Below, piece after piece: positions 9,686 through 21,855 of a stretch of DNA of 64,000 bases (position 1 is the first letter of the stretch; the number at the start of each line of letters is the position of its first letter). A model generated the notes under the pieces. That model searched no databases. It had not been told where the DNA came from and saw nothing but the letters and a program-made list of their open reading frames with translations. This DNA comes from Limimaricola soesokkakensis (GTDB taxonomy: Bacteria > Pseudomonadota > Alphaproteobacteria > Rhodobacterales > Rhodobacteraceae): NCBI RefSeq assembly GCF_900172345.1, contig NZ_FWFY01000011.1, positions 85,091 through 149,090 on the forward strand, in the 5' to 3' direction. The position numbers were made by a program, and so were the translations under genes.

Positions 9686-10987
9686 ATGATCCCCCGCTAT
9701 TCCCGCCCCGAGATGACCGCCATCTGGGAACCCGCCACCAAGTTCCGCATCTGGTACGAGATCGAGGCCCATGCCGGCGACGCGATGGCCGATCTGGGCG
9801 TTATCCCGCGCGAGAATGCCGACGCCGTGTGGAAGGCGAAGGATGTCGAGTTCGACGTCGCGCGCATCGACGAGATCGAGGCCGTCACCAAGCACGACGT
9901 CATCGCCTTCCTCACCCATCTCGCCGAGCATGTCGGCTCGGACCAGGCCCGCTTCGTGCATCAGGGCATGACTTCGTCGGACGTGCTCGACACCACCTTC
10001 AACGTGCAGCTCACCCGCGCCGCCGACCTGCTGATCGCCGACATGGAGCGGGTTCTGACCGCGCTCAAGGCGCGCGCGATCGAGCACAAAGACACGGTCC
10101 GCATCGGTCGGTCCCACGGCATCCATGCCGAGCCGACCACCATGGGCCTGACCTTCGCGCGTTTCTACGCCGAGATGGATCGCGGCCTCGAGCGGCTTAG
10201 GAATGCCCGTGACGAGATCGCCACCGGCGCTATCTCGGGCGCCGTCGGCACCTTCGCCAATGTGGATCCGCGCGTCGAGGAACATGTCTGTGCCAAGATG
10301 GGCCTCAAGCCCGAGCCCATCTCGACGCAGGTGATCCCGCGCGACCGGCATGCGATGTTCTTCGCCACGCTGGGCGTCATCGCCTCGTCGATGGAGAACA
10401 TCGCCACCGAGATCCGCCACATGCAGCGCACCGAGGTGCTCGAGGCGGAGGAGTTCTTCTCCAAGGGCCAGAAGGGCTCGTCGGCGATGCCGCACAAGCG
10501 CAACCCGGTGCTGACCGAGAACCTCACGGGCCTTGCGCGCCTCGTGCGCATGTCGGTGGTGCCGGCGATGGAGAACGTCACGCTTTGGCACGAGCGCGAC
10601 ATCTCGCACTCCTCAGTCGAGCGGGCGATCGGCCCCGACACCACGGTGACGCTCGACTTCGCGCTCAACCGGCTCGCCGGCGTGATCGAGAAGCTGGTGA
10701 TCTACCCCGAGACCATGCTCAACAACATGAACAAATTCCGCGGCTTGGTGATGAGCCAGCGCGTGCTGCTGGCGCTGACCCAGGCCGGGGTGAGCCGCGA
10801 GGACGCCTACCGGCTCGTGCAGCGCAACGCGATGAGGGTCTGGGAACAGGGCGCTGATTTCAAGACCGAGTTGCTCGCCGACACGGACGTGACCGCGGCG
10901 CTCACGCCCGAACAGATCGAGGAGAAGTTCGACCTCGGCTACCACACCAAGCATGTTGACACGATCTTCGCGCGCGTGTTCGGCTAA
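9686..10987 (+). CDS. purB: Adenylosuccinate lyase
   Basis: Cleaves SAICAR and adenylosuccinate in purine synthesis, releasing fumarate; a cytosolic homotetramer. The protein has 433 residues. It carries the fumarase/aspartase superfamily signature SSAMPHKRNP (about residues 265-274) with the catalytic serine, the MTSSDVLDT block and the histidine region GRSHGIHAEPTTMG. The start MIPRYSRPEM at 9686 is preceded by GAAGAGAG; a longer frame upstream is an artefact. A strong hairpin follows. Confidence 0.97.
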   Translation: MIPRYSRPEMTAIWEPATKFRIWYEIEAHAGDAMADLGVIPRENADAVWKAKDVEFDVARIDEIEAVTKHDVIAFLTHLAEHVGSDQARFVHQGMTSSDVLDTTFNVQLTRAADLLIADMERVLTALKARAIEHKDTVRIGRSHGIHAEPTTMGLTFARFYAEMDRGLERLRNARDEIATGAISGAVGTFANVDPRVEEHVCAKMGLKPEPISTQVIPRDRHAMFFATLGVIASSMENIATEIRHMQRTEVLEAEEFFSKGQKGSSAMPHKRNPVLTENLTGLARLVRMSVVPAMENVTLWHERDISHSSVERAIGPDTTVTLDFALNRLAGVIEKLVIYPETMLNNMNKFRGLVMSQRVLLALTQAGVSREDAYRLVQRNAMRVWEQGADFKTELLADTDVTAALTPEQIEEKFDLGYHTKHVDTIFARVFG

Positions 10988-10995
10988 AGCCTCAA

Positions 10996-11022
10996 GCGGC
11001 GGGCTTCGGCCCGCCGCCTTCT
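10996..11022. terminator. Bidirectional terminator between purB and luxR-type gene
   Basis: Perfect 9-bp stem (10996-11004 with 11009-11017), loop TTCG, then TTCTTC on the plus strand. The convergent LuxR-type gene ends at 11023, so the hairpin serves both. Confidence 0.7.
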
Positions 11023-11622
11023 TCAGATCAGGCCGAAGCCCGAGGCCAGCGTCGCGGCCTGCGTGGCCGTCGAGGCGCCAAGTTTCGTCCGGGCGTTCTT
11101 CAGGCGCTGCTTGATCGCCCCCTCGGTCACGCCCAACGCGTGGGCGATCTGCTTGAGCCGGTAGCCGTTCTTGACCATCCGCAACACCTCGATCTCGGCC
11201 TGGGTCAGGTTGGTCGGCGGTGCCGCCCTCTCATGCAGGGTCAGCAACATGCCGTGCAGCACGCCCAGTTCGCGATCGCTGAACTCGCGGTCCTCGCGCA
11301 AAAAGATGCCGTAGGAGCGCAGTCCACTCTCCTCATCCGAGACCGACGCGACCGCGCCGTGACGCAGCCCGAGCCGCCAAGCCTTCGCAAAGATGCCGAG
11401 CGGGTCGTCGAGCGCGCTCCAGCGCGCGATCCCCTCGTTGGCATAGGCCCAACGGATCGCCGGATCGTCGAGCAGGAACCGCTCGGACGTATAGAGGTCG
11501 ATCCAAGGCTGAGGCAGGTTGTTATATTCTTCGAGCGGGAACGCGAAACCGATCCGCAAGGCAAGGTAGTGACCAACCGGCGCCAAGCGACCGAGCAGCT
11601 CGCTATCGATCGAGACGCTCAT
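11023..11622 (-). CDS. LuxR-family regulator with autoinducer-binding domain (solo)
   Basis: A 199-residue regulator. Residues about 20-130 form a short autoinducer-binding domain retaining the acyl-homoserine-lactone pocket pattern: Trp40, Tyr44, Asp53-Pro54 (PWIDLY, LLDDPAIRW). Residues about 138-196 form a GerE-type helix-turn-helix (LTQAEIEVLRMVKNGYRLKQ). It is shorter than TraR/LuxR (about 235-250 residues). There is no luxI synthase nearby, so it is a 'solo' that may sense signals made elsewhere or another ligand. It converges on purB and shares its terminator. Confidence 0.82.
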   Translation of the reverse strand: MSVSIDSELLGRLAPVGHYLALRIGFAFPLEEYNNLPQPWIDLYTSERFLLDDPAIRWAYANEGIARWSALDDPLGIFAKAWRLGLRHGAVASVSDEESGLRSYGIFLREDREFSDRELGVLHGMLLTLHERAAPPTNLTQAEIEVLRMVKNGYRLKQIAHALGVTEGAIKQRLKNARTKLGASTATQAATLASGFGLI

Positions 11623-11980
11623 CTAATGGACCCGTTCCAGCTGCATGGTCGCGATCGGTCCGCTCATCGTGCCAAGTTCGATCTTCAGTCCTCCCCAGGA
11701 CGAGCCTCCCGGGCAAGACCTCGGAAACGCGACTTCAGACTGCATAAACGAACTTGCCCAATACAGACAGTATCGGTCGGGAATTGCTTCACCTCAAGTG
11801 GATTACACGCCGGATCTGAACACTTCGATAGCGCGGTAGCCTATTTCGCCTGAGATGGCGACATCGTCGAGGGTCTTCAGGATATCGTGGGTCGGGGCCA
11901 TCCTCGGAACGAACTGAGAACCACCTGTTTACCCAGATCTCTTATGACGTTCACAACGACCGCATCAGGAGACTGCATCC
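11623..11980. other. Intergenic stretch, 358 bases, one tiny ORF only
   Basis: Divergent gap between the LuxR-type gene and the FliG-like gene. The only coding hint is a 32-codon minus-strand frame at 11803-11901, listed separately. I see no terminator, palindrome or lux-box-like dyad of note. Confidence 0.4.
11803..11901 (-). CDS. Possible 32-residue peptide upstream of the LuxR-type gene
   Basis: An ATG at 11901 opens a short frame beginning MAPTHDILKTLDDVA and ending at a TAA at 11803. GAGG touches the ATG, too close for a normal ribosome-binding site. The composition (mixed helix-forming residues, no low-complexity GC bias) looks more protein-like than the other frames here. It is in the same direction as the LuxR-type gene, 180 bases upstream. 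No homologue is recognised; it may be chance. Confidence 0.2.
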   Translation of the reverse strand: MAPTHDILKTLDDVAISGEIGYRAIEVFRSGV

Positions 11981-13051
11981 GTGTCAGCCCCTCAGCCAAT
12001 AGATCCAGCCGGGGCCCGCCCTGTCGGCGGCAGCTCCCGGCTGAGCCGTCGTCGCAAAGCCGCGATGGTGGTGCAGCTGGCGATCGCCGAGGGGCGCAAG
12101 CTCGATCTCGCCTCCTTGCCGGAGGAGGTGCAGATCAGCCTGACCCGCGAACTGGGCGCCCTGCGCCTCGTTGATCGGGCGACGCTGGCCGCCGTGGCGG
12201 CGGAGTTCGCCGACCGCATCGAAGGGTTGGGCCTTGCTGCACCGCGCGGCATGGACGGAGTTCTGGCGGCGCTCGACGGACGGATCAGCCCGGCGACGGC
12301 GGCGCGGCTGCGGGCCGAGACCGGACCGCCCTCAGGCGACGATTCATGGGCGCGGCTGACGGCGCTGCCTTGCCCCGATCTGGTACCGTTGATGACCGGC
12401 GAATGCGCAGAGATCGCGGCGGTCACCTTGTCAAAGCTGCCGGTTTCCAAGGCTGCGGAATTGCTCGGGCTTCTGCCTGGGGAACGGGCCCGCCGGATCA
12501 CCCACGCGATGTCGCAGACCTCGACCATTGCACCCGACGCAGTCGAGCGGATCGGCGCGGCCCTGACGGCCGAGCATTGCCGCCCAGCGCACCATGCCTT
12601 CGCAGATCCGGCACCCGACCGGCTGGGCGAAATCCTCAACTCCAGCGGCAGCGCCACACGTGACAGCGTGCTGGACGGTCTCGAGGCCGATGATCCAGAT
12701 TTCGCGCGCGATGTACGCCGGTCCATCTTCACCTTCGGCGATATTCCCGACCGGCTCGCCGCTGCGGATGCACCGGCCATATTGCGCCGGATCGAACAGC
12801 CGGTGCTGATCACCGCTCTCGCGGCGGCCCTGGCGCAGGGCGGCGGCTTCGCCATCGCTGCCGCGCATCTGCTCGACAACATCTCGCAGCGCATGGCCCA
12901 AGGGCTGCGAGACGAGATCGCCGAACGCGGCGAGATCCGCCTGATCGAGGCCGAGGCGGCGATGAGCGAGATCACCGGCGCCATACGCGCCGCCGCCGAT
13001 GCCGGCGAAATCACGCTCGTCACGCCGGAGCCCGACGACGCCATGGGCTAG
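11981..13051 (+). CDS. fliG: FliG-like flagellar motor switch protein (orphan)
   Basis: A 356-residue protein covering all three FliG regions in divergent form. The N-domain is at 26-60 (KAAMVVQLAIAEG...LTREL). The middle domain is at about 137-196 (AAVTLSKLPVSKAAELLGLLPGE). The C-domain is at 249-345 (FTFGDIPDRLAAADAPAILR, ISQRMAQGLRDEIAERGEIR). In the torque helix the Arg-Asp-Glu at 310-312 and Arg320 line up with charged residues FliG uses against MotA. The usual EHPQ-type motif of the middle domain is replaced by GECAEIAA. No other flagellar gene is in the window. FliG is the best reading; whether it works in a flagellar rotor is unknown. Confidence 0.7.
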   Translation: MSAPQPIDPAGARPVGGSSRLSRRRKAAMVVQLAIAEGRKLDLASLPEEVQISLTRELGALRLVDRATLAAVAAEFADRIEGLGLAAPRGMDGVLAALDGRISPATAARLRAETGPPSGDDSWARLTALPCPDLVPLMTGECAEIAAVTLSKLPVSKAAELLGLLPGERARRITHAMSQTSTIAPDAVERIGAALTAEHCRPAHHAFADPAPDRLGEILNSSGSATRDSVLDGLEADDPDFARDVRRSIFTFGDIPDRLAAADAPAILRRIEQPVLITALAAALAQGGGFAIAAAHLLDNISQRMAQGLRDEIAERGEIRLIEAEAAMSEITGAIRAAADAGEITLVTPEPDDAMG

Positions 13052-13132
13052 GGCCTTGCGGGGCGCATCTTGGCTTTCGGCTCTCCCCGTCCTATGGCCA
13101 ATGAGGGGCAGCGTCAGGATAGCGGAGCGGCC

Positions 13133-14022
13133 ATGGCAGGCGACACGGCAAGACCCTCGGGGCGTGGCCCCGCGGACCGGGCGGTCGATCTGGCCCTGCG
13201 TGCCGCGATCGGCGCCGTGATGGCCCTTCCCTACGAACGGCGCGTCGCGGCGATGGGGGCGCTCACCGCACGCGCGATCGGACCCCTCGCGGGCTATCGC
13301 CGCCGCGCCAGCGCAAATCTCGCGCTGATCTGGCCCGACCTCGCCCCCGAGCGCCGCGCCGCCTTGGCGCGCGCGGTCTGCGACAATCTCGGGCGTACCC
13401 TGATCGAGAACTACTCGGGAGCCGAGTTCGCCCGCGCCCTGCCCTCCGAACCACATCAATCCGATGGCATGGAAGCGGTTGCGCGCGCCCGCGCCGAAGG
13501 CCGTCCGGTGATCTTCGTCACCGGGCATTTCGGCAATCACGAAGCGCCCCGGCGCGTGCTCACCAGCATGGGCTACGACATCGGCGGGCTCTATCGCGAA
13601 ATGTCGAACCGCTTCGTCAACGACCACTACGCGGCGACGATGCAGGACGTGTCGGGGCCGGTTTTCGCAAAAGGGCGTCGCGGTCTGACCGGGTTCCTGC
13701 GCCATCTCAAGGCGGGCGGCATGGCGACGATCCTGTTCGACCTGCACGACCGCGGCGGCGTCGCGATCGATTTCCTGGGTCGGCCCGCGCGCACCGCGCT
13801 GACCGCCGCCGAGCTTGCGCGGCGCTTCGATGCGCTGCTCGTACCCTATTACGGCACCCGTCGTGCCGACGGCGTTTCATTCGATGTCGCGGTCGAAGCT
13901 CCGATTCCACATGACGCACCGCTCGACATGATGCGCGAGGCGACGGCCCGCCTCGAAGCGCGGGTGAGGCGCGATCCCGGACAATGGTTCTGGGTACACA
14001 ACCGGTGGAAGGCAGCCCGCCG

Positions 14023-14026
<4 letters not shown>
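13133..14026 (+). CDS. LpxL/HtrB-family lysophospholipid-type acyltransferase
   Basis: A 297-residue membrane-associated acyltransferase of the LpxL/HtrB family, which adds secondary acyl chains to lipid A or makes related lipids. The catalytic H-x4-D/E motif is His132...Glu137 in GHFGNHEA. The family's second block, with FDLHDRGGVAIDFLGRPART, follows at about 205-225. An N-terminal hydrophobic stretch may anchor it. The start at 13133 follows GGAG; GTG/TTG-type or ATG starts at 13070 and 13094 are less well supported. Its TAG stop overlaps the stop of the convergent DUF1223 gene inside CTAG (14023-14026). The exact lipid substrate cannot be told. Confidence 0.85.
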
Positions 14027-14718
<692 letters not shown>

Positions 14719-14937
14719 GCCTTCTCTCCAATCCGAAATTACCCTGTCCGGTCTAAGCGGTTCCGCCCCTTCTTGCCAATCAAGCCGCCGCGAGAGCGAC
14801 GTGCGCGGAACGCGAGGCGGGCGCATCTGGACATTTGTGTGCCGTTGTATACATAGACGGCGACGGCCTTGATCGCCTGCTGCCGTTGCGGCAGAACCGG
14901 GGCCAGACCCACAGCTCGCAGCCAGAAGGGACACTTC

Positions 14938-17718
<2,781 letters not shown>

Positions 17719-17747
17719 TCCGTCTCGGATCACGACGCGGAAACCAG

Positions 17748-17780
17748 ACCGCCCCGGCCGATGGCCGGGGCGGTTTTTCT
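17748..17780 (+). terminator. Strong terminator after acnA
   Basis: A perfect 12-bp stem (17748-17759 with 17763-17774), loop GAT, directly followed by TTTTCTTC. One of the clearest intrinsic terminators in the window. Confidence 0.9.
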
Positions 17781-17827
17781 TCGAGAATCGACGAGCACGG
17801 AATGAAACCGGCCGTTTGCTTCCGCCG

Positions 17828-18666
17828 CTACTCCAACCCGGCGCCGTCGGGCAGCGGTGGCAACTGCCGCAGATAGGCGATGACGGCGTCCAGATCCTCC
17901 TCCGCCATCCTGGCATAGTTGGCATAGGGCATCGGCGGCGACATCCGCTCGCCGTCGGGGCGCAGTCCTTGGGTGATCATTGCCTTCACATCCTCGTCCG
18001 AATACTCCGCGACGCCGTCCTCGGCGGAGCTGAAATTAGGCGAGATCACCGTGCCCCAAGGCCCGTGGAATTCAAACCCGCTTGCAACGGTATGGGTGTC
18101 GGTCATCGGGCCCTGCGGGCCCATCGGCGAGTGGCATTCAATGCAATGAGCCATGTGCCCCGCGAGATAGGCACCGTACTCCACCGTTGCCCCGCGATCG
18201 GGCGCGCTCGCGCTCTCCACCGGCGGGCTGTAGCTTGGCGGTAGGGGAACGTCGCAGCGGCTTTCGCCCGGATCGTTTTCCACGGCCGGGACCTGCCGCA
18301 GATCGATCACCATGCTCATCACGTCCTCATCAGAAAGCCCGCGATAGAGCGGGATCGGCATCGGCGGACCGATCACGCTGCCATCGGGGCGAATGCCTTC
18401 GCGGATCGCGCGGGCGAGTTTCCGCGTCAGACCACTCAGACACGCGGCTTGCGGGCGTGATATTCGGCGCGATCGCGGTGAACTCGGGCGTCTCCTCGAC
18501 CAAGCGACCGGCAGATGCATGTCGGGCAAAGGTCCTCCGGGCCCCATGGGACTGCGGCAATTGCCGCAGGCGGCACGAGATAGGTCCCGCGTTCGAGCGT
18601 TGGTTCGGCCAGAACTCCGGTGGCGGCGAAAATGAGGGACGAACTCAGGAAACCGGAAACATTCAT
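17828..18666 (-). pseudogene. Decayed diheme cytochrome c, three frame changes
   Basis: The gene starts well: ATG at 18666 with AAGGGAG seven bases before it, and a signal peptide (MNVSGFLSSSLIFAATGVLA). Homology then hops frames: GTYLV in frame one, AACGNCRSPMGPGGPLPDMHL in a second, GRLVEETPEFTAIAPNITPA in a third, then back to the second for LARAIREGIRPDGS. The first heme motif reads CGNCR instead of CxxCH, losing the axial His. The second half (residues with CIECHSPMGPQGP and the closing helices) is intact to the TAG at 17828. This is either a true pseudogene or a region of clustered base-call errors. It lies directly downstream of ccmG. Confidence 0.75.
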
Positions 18667-18712
18667 GACAAACTCCCTTGACTGAAAGGAAGCGTATCAC
18701 GCGGGCGTGAGT

Positions 18713-19249
18713 TTACCTGGAAGCAGCCTGATCCAGCGCGGGCTGCAACCGATCGGCGATGGCGCGCTGCGTCACGGGACCGGCCATGCGTTCGAGGATC
18801 CGCCCCTCGCCATCGACGACGAAGGTTTCCGGAACGCCATAAACCCCCCAGTCGCGCGCCACGCGGCCGTCATCAGTGCCGATTGCCTTGTAGGGATCGC
18901 CCAGCTCGGCGAGAAAGGCCGCCGCCTTCTGGGGGTCATCCTTGTAGTTGATGCCGTAGACCGGCAGCCCGCCCTCGGCCAGTTCGGCGAGGTTCGGATG
19001 TTCGACACGGCAGGGCGCACACCAGCTGGCCCAGAAATTCACCAGCTTGACCTCGCCATCGGAAAGCACGGCCGGATCGAAGGGTGGCTTGCCGGACAGC
19101 GTTCCGGTTTCGGTCAACGGCGCCTCGCGGCCGATCAGTGCCGATGGCAGCTCGTCGGGGTTGTCGCGCAGCATGCCGGCGGCGAACAACCCGGCCAGCG
19201 CCGCGAAGATCGCCGGGGGCAGGATGATCAGGGGCGAGATCCTAGCCAT
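18713..19249 (-). CDS. ccmG: CcmG/DsbE thiol:disulfide oxidoreductase
   Basis: A 178-residue membrane-anchored periplasmic thioredoxin that keeps apocytochrome CxxCH cysteines reduced for heme attachment. An N-terminal anchor (residues 6-27) precedes the active site WCAPC (Cys77, Cys80) and the cis-Pro loop YGVPETFVVDGEG. The length is normal. It is the last gene of the ccmABCDG run and its start overlaps ccmD by eight bases, indicating translational coupling. Confidence 0.95.
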   Translation of the reverse strand: MARISPLIILPPAIFAALAGLFAAGMLRDNPDELPSALIGREAPLTETGTLSGKPPFDPAVLSDGEVKLVNFWASWCAPCRVEHPNLAELAEGGLPVYGINYKDDPQKAAAFLAELGDPYKAIGTDDGRVARDWGVYGVPETFVVDGEGRILERMAGPVTQRAIADRLQPALDQAASR

Positions 19250-19388
19250 GGTCGCGCTCGGTCCTTTCCAGTTCGGCCCGAACCTTGCGGTCGCGCCTGA
19301 CGCTCCACCAGACCAGACCGGCCAGCGCCGCGAGGCTGATGCCCCAGGCCGAGATCACCTCGGCCGCGTATTTGCCCAGATCCATCAT
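19242..19388 (-). CDS. ccmD: Heme exporter protein CcmD
   Basis: A 48-residue single-pass membrane protein (MMDLGKYAAEVISAWGISLA, then a Leu/Ala/Trp segment and an Arg/Lys-rich tail). CcmD helps release holo-CcmE from the CcmABC complex. It is easily missed because the same frame runs open far upstream across ccmC. Position settles the call: it overlaps the ccmC stop by four bases and the ccmG start by eight. Confidence 0.92.
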   Translation of the reverse strand: MMDLGKYAAEVISAWGISLAALAGLVWWSVRRDRKVRAELERTERDHG

Positions 19389-20128
19389 GCGCGCACCGGC
19401 TCGACGCGGCGGGCGCGGGCCCGCAGCGCCGCGATGCGGCGGGCGCGGATCTCGGTGCCGGTCCGCAGCAGCACCAGCGCAAGGAACAGCAGCACGAAGC
19501 CCGCCATGCAGACGAGCAGCGGCACCCAAAACACGTCGGCCACGTTCTCCTGCTTGTCGAGCGACAGCGAAGCGCCCTGATGCAGCCCCTGATTCCAGAA
19601 GTTCACGGCGTAACGCGACAGGATCGCGAAGACCGAGCCGACAAGGCAGAGCACCGATGTCAGGTCGGCGGCGCTGTCGGGATCGGGAATCGCGGTCCAG
19701 AGCGCGATGTAGCCGAGATAGAACAGGAACAGGATCAGGAACGAGGTCAGCCGCGGGTCCCAGGCCCACCACGTGCCCCACATCGGTTGGCCCCAGATCG
19801 CGCCGGTGATCAGCGCGATCAGCGTCATCACCATGCCCACCGGCGCCGCCGCCCGGGCTGCGAGGGCGCTGACGTGATGCCTGCGGATCAGCCAGATCAG
19901 CGAGGCCACGAGCATCATCAGCCAGGCATTGATCGCCATCAGCGCCGAAGGGACATGCAGGTAGATGATCTTCACCGAAGAGCCGAAACGCTCGGCTTCG
20001 GGCGTGAAGAAGAAGCCCCAGACCAGCCCGACCGCCAGAACGGCGGCGGAGAGCCACATGAGCCACGGTACCCAAGGGGCCGTCGTGTCGAGGAACTTCC
20101 TCGGATTGGCGTAGGACCAGATCGACAT
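19385..20128 (-). CDS. ccmC: Heme handling membrane protein CcmC
   Basis: A 247-residue, six-helix inner-membrane protein that loads heme onto CcmE. The WWD-type heme motif WGTWWAWDPRLT is present near residue 125-136, with conserved His residues in flanking loops (IYLHVPSA). I chose the ATG at 20128, which opens MSIWSYANPRKFL and has AGGAAAAG before it, over an upstream ATG at 20152. It sits between ccmB and ccmD. Confidence 0.95.
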   Translation of the reverse strand: MSIWSYANPRKFLDTTAPWVPWLMWLSAAVLAVGLVWGFFFTPEAERFGSSVKIIYLHVPSALMAINAWLMMLVASLIWLIRRHHVSALAARAAAPVGMVMTLIALITGAIWGQPMWGTWWAWDPRLTSFLILFLFYLGYIALWTAIPDPDSAADLTSVLCLVGSVFAILSRYAVNFWNQGLHQGASLSLDKQENVADVFWVPLLVCMAGFVLLFLALVLLRTGTEIRARRIAALRARARRVEPVRA

Positions 20129-20174
20129 GACTTTTCCTATCCTGCCGCGCAAGACGGCTCAATGCCCGGCTGCT

Positions 20175-20831
20175 TCAACGCAACGTGACCCGTAGCGCGG
20201 CGGCCGTGGCGAATGGCAGCAGGGCCGCGCAACCCAGTCCGATGCCCGCGAGCAGCATGAGCGGCGTGGCCGCCGGCAAGCCCTCGGCTCCCCGCCGCGC
20301 CGCCTCGGCACCGAAGATGAGGATCGGCACGTAGAGCGGCAGCACGATCAGCGACAGCAGGAGGCCACCCCGGCGCAGCCCCACGGTCAGCGCTGCACCG
20401 AAGGTGCCGATCAGCGACAGCGCCGGCGTGCCGATGGCCAGCGACACCAGCAGCCAGGGCATCGCCTCTCCCGGCAGATGCAGCAGCACGCCCAGCAGCG
20501 GCGCCGCGACGACAAGTGGCAGCCCGGTGGTGATCCAATGCGCCAGCGCCTTGGCCAGCGCCAGCATCTCCAGCGGCAGCGGCGCTGTGGCGAGAAGCGG
20601 CAGCGAACCATCCTCGTGATCGAGCGCGAAAATCCGGTCGAGCGACAAGAGCGCCGCGAGCAACGCCGCGACCCACAGGATGCCCGGCGCGATGCGCGCA
20701 AGTATCGCCGTTTCCGGCCCAACCCCGAACGGCACCAGCACCACGACGATGAGAAAGAAGGCGAGGCCGAGGCCGAAGCCGCCACCGGCGCGCACGGCGA
20801 GCCGCAGATCGCGTGCGAGAAGTGCCCTCAC
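20175..20831 (-). CDS. ccmB: Heme exporter protein CcmB
   Basis: A 218-residue membrane protein with about six hydrophobic helices, the permease partner of CcmA. The family N-terminus (RALLARDLRLAVRAG) and a cytoplasmic segment DHEDGSLPLLATAPLPLE are present. The start is GTG at 20831, overlapping the ccmA stop as GTGA. A 46-base gap separates it from ccmC. Confidence 0.94.
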   Translation of the reverse strand: MRALLARDLRLAVRAGGGFGLGLAFFLIVVVLVPFGVGPETAILARIAPGILWVAALLAALLSLDRIFALDHEDGSLPLLATAPLPLEMLALAKALAHWITTGLPLVVAAPLLGVLLHLPGEAMPWLLVSLAIGTPALSLIGTFGAALTVGLRRGGLLLSLIVLPLYVPILIFGAEAARRGAEGLPAATPLMLLAGIGLGCAALLPFATAAALRVTLR

Positions 20832-21448
20832 AGGAACGCCTCGTCTGAGCCGCCCTGCGCCTCCAGCGCGGCACGGTGCGGCGTCAGATCCAGCACCGGC
20901 AGATCCAGACCAAGATCGATATGGGTAGCAATCACGGCGATACCGCCACGCGCGAGATGGCGATCCCGCAGGAAACCGGCAAAGCGCTTTACGGAAAAGA
21001 CGTCGAGCGAAACGGTGGGTTCGTCGAGCAACAGCACTTCGCGCCCGATCACCGCAAGCCGTGCAAGGCCGAGCCTGCGGCCCTGCCCGGCCGACAGCGT
21101 TCCCGCCGGACGCTCCCGCAGATTCTCTAGATCGAAGAGTTCGAACACGTCACCGGGCAATTCGGTGCGGTAGAGATCGGCCCAGAAGCGCAGCGTCTCG
21201 GCGACGGTGAGGGCGGGTTTGATGCCGTCGGCGTGGCTAGCATAGCCGGCGCGCTCCCCCGCACCCGCGATCTGGCCGGAGAGCTGTGGTTGAAGCCCGG
21301 CGATGGTTCGCAGAAGCGTCGTCTTGCCGATGCCGTTGGCGCCGCGCAGCACGAGGCCCTGCCCCTGCGAAAGGCGGAACGACACGCCGGTGAGCACCGG
21401 CATGCCGCCGCGCTCGACCGCGAGATCGGTGACAACGAGGTCGGTCAG
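20828..21448 (-). CDS. ccmA: Heme exporter ATPase CcmA, probable CTG start
   Basis: ABC ATPase that powers release of holo-CcmE. It shows Walker A GANGIGKTT, signature LSAGQGRRLGLARL and Walker B LLLDEPT. The first ATG in frame (21403) would start mid-domain. Codons upstream encode LTDLVVTDLAVERGG, the expected first strand of a CcmA protein, and no ATG, GTG or TTG is available there. A CTG at 21448 fits: its CTGA overlaps the stop of the preceding gene. From CTG the protein has 206 residues, a normal length. Confidence 0.93.
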   Translation of the reverse strand: MTDLVVTDLAVERGGMPVLTGVSFRLSQGQGLVLRGANGIGKTTLLRTIAGLQPQLSGQIAGAGERAGYASHADGIKPALTVAETLRFWADLYRTELPGDVFELFDLENLRERPAGTLSAGQGRRLGLARLAVIGREVLLLDEPTVSLDVFSVKRFAGFLRDRHLARGGIAVIATHIDLGLDLPVLDLTPHRAALEAQGGSDEAFL

Positions 21449-21798
21449 ACCGGCAGCAGCGCGACCGCGACGCGCCGCCCCTCCGACAAGAGCACGTTGT
21501 AGGTGCGGCAGGCGGCCGGCGTGGCCATGGTTTCGACGCCGATCCCCGCTTCCTCCAGCCGGTCGCGGAACGCACGCGGCGCATGGGCGATCTCGGCACC
21601 GGTGCCAACGAAGAGCACATCGACGCGACCCACGAGCGCCAGAACGGCGTCGAGATCCTCGTAGCCGCCCCAGCTCTTGAGACCGGTTGGGGCGAGCGTC
21701 ACCGCGCCCTCGACCACCTTGCCGCCGATCCGGAAGAAGCCCGGCCCGTAGCCGTCGATGGGCATCGAGTCGTCGTAGTCGATCTCGGTCAACCGCAT
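21445..21798 (-). CDS. Mth938-like (DUF498) domain protein
   Basis: A 117-residue Mth938/DUF498 protein, the family of mitochondrial complex I assembly factor NDUFAF3. The conserved features GYGPGFFRIGG, LAPTGLKSW and LFVGTGAE are visible. The bacterial role is unknown. It sits between secF and ccmA on the same strand, a position usual in this bacterial group, where it is commonly found beside secDF. Its stop overlaps the proposed CTG start of ccmA. Confidence 0.88.
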   Translation of the reverse strand: MRLTEIDYDDSMPIDGYGPGFFRIGGKVVEGAVTLAPTGLKSWGGYEDLDAVLALVGRVDVLFVGTGAEIAHAPRAFRDRLEEAGIGVETMATPAACRTYNVLLSEGRRVAVALLPV

Positions 21799-21855
21799 GG
21801 CCGCGCCTCCCCGTTCATCTTTCCCAAAATACGCAGATCCGACGCCGCGACCCGG

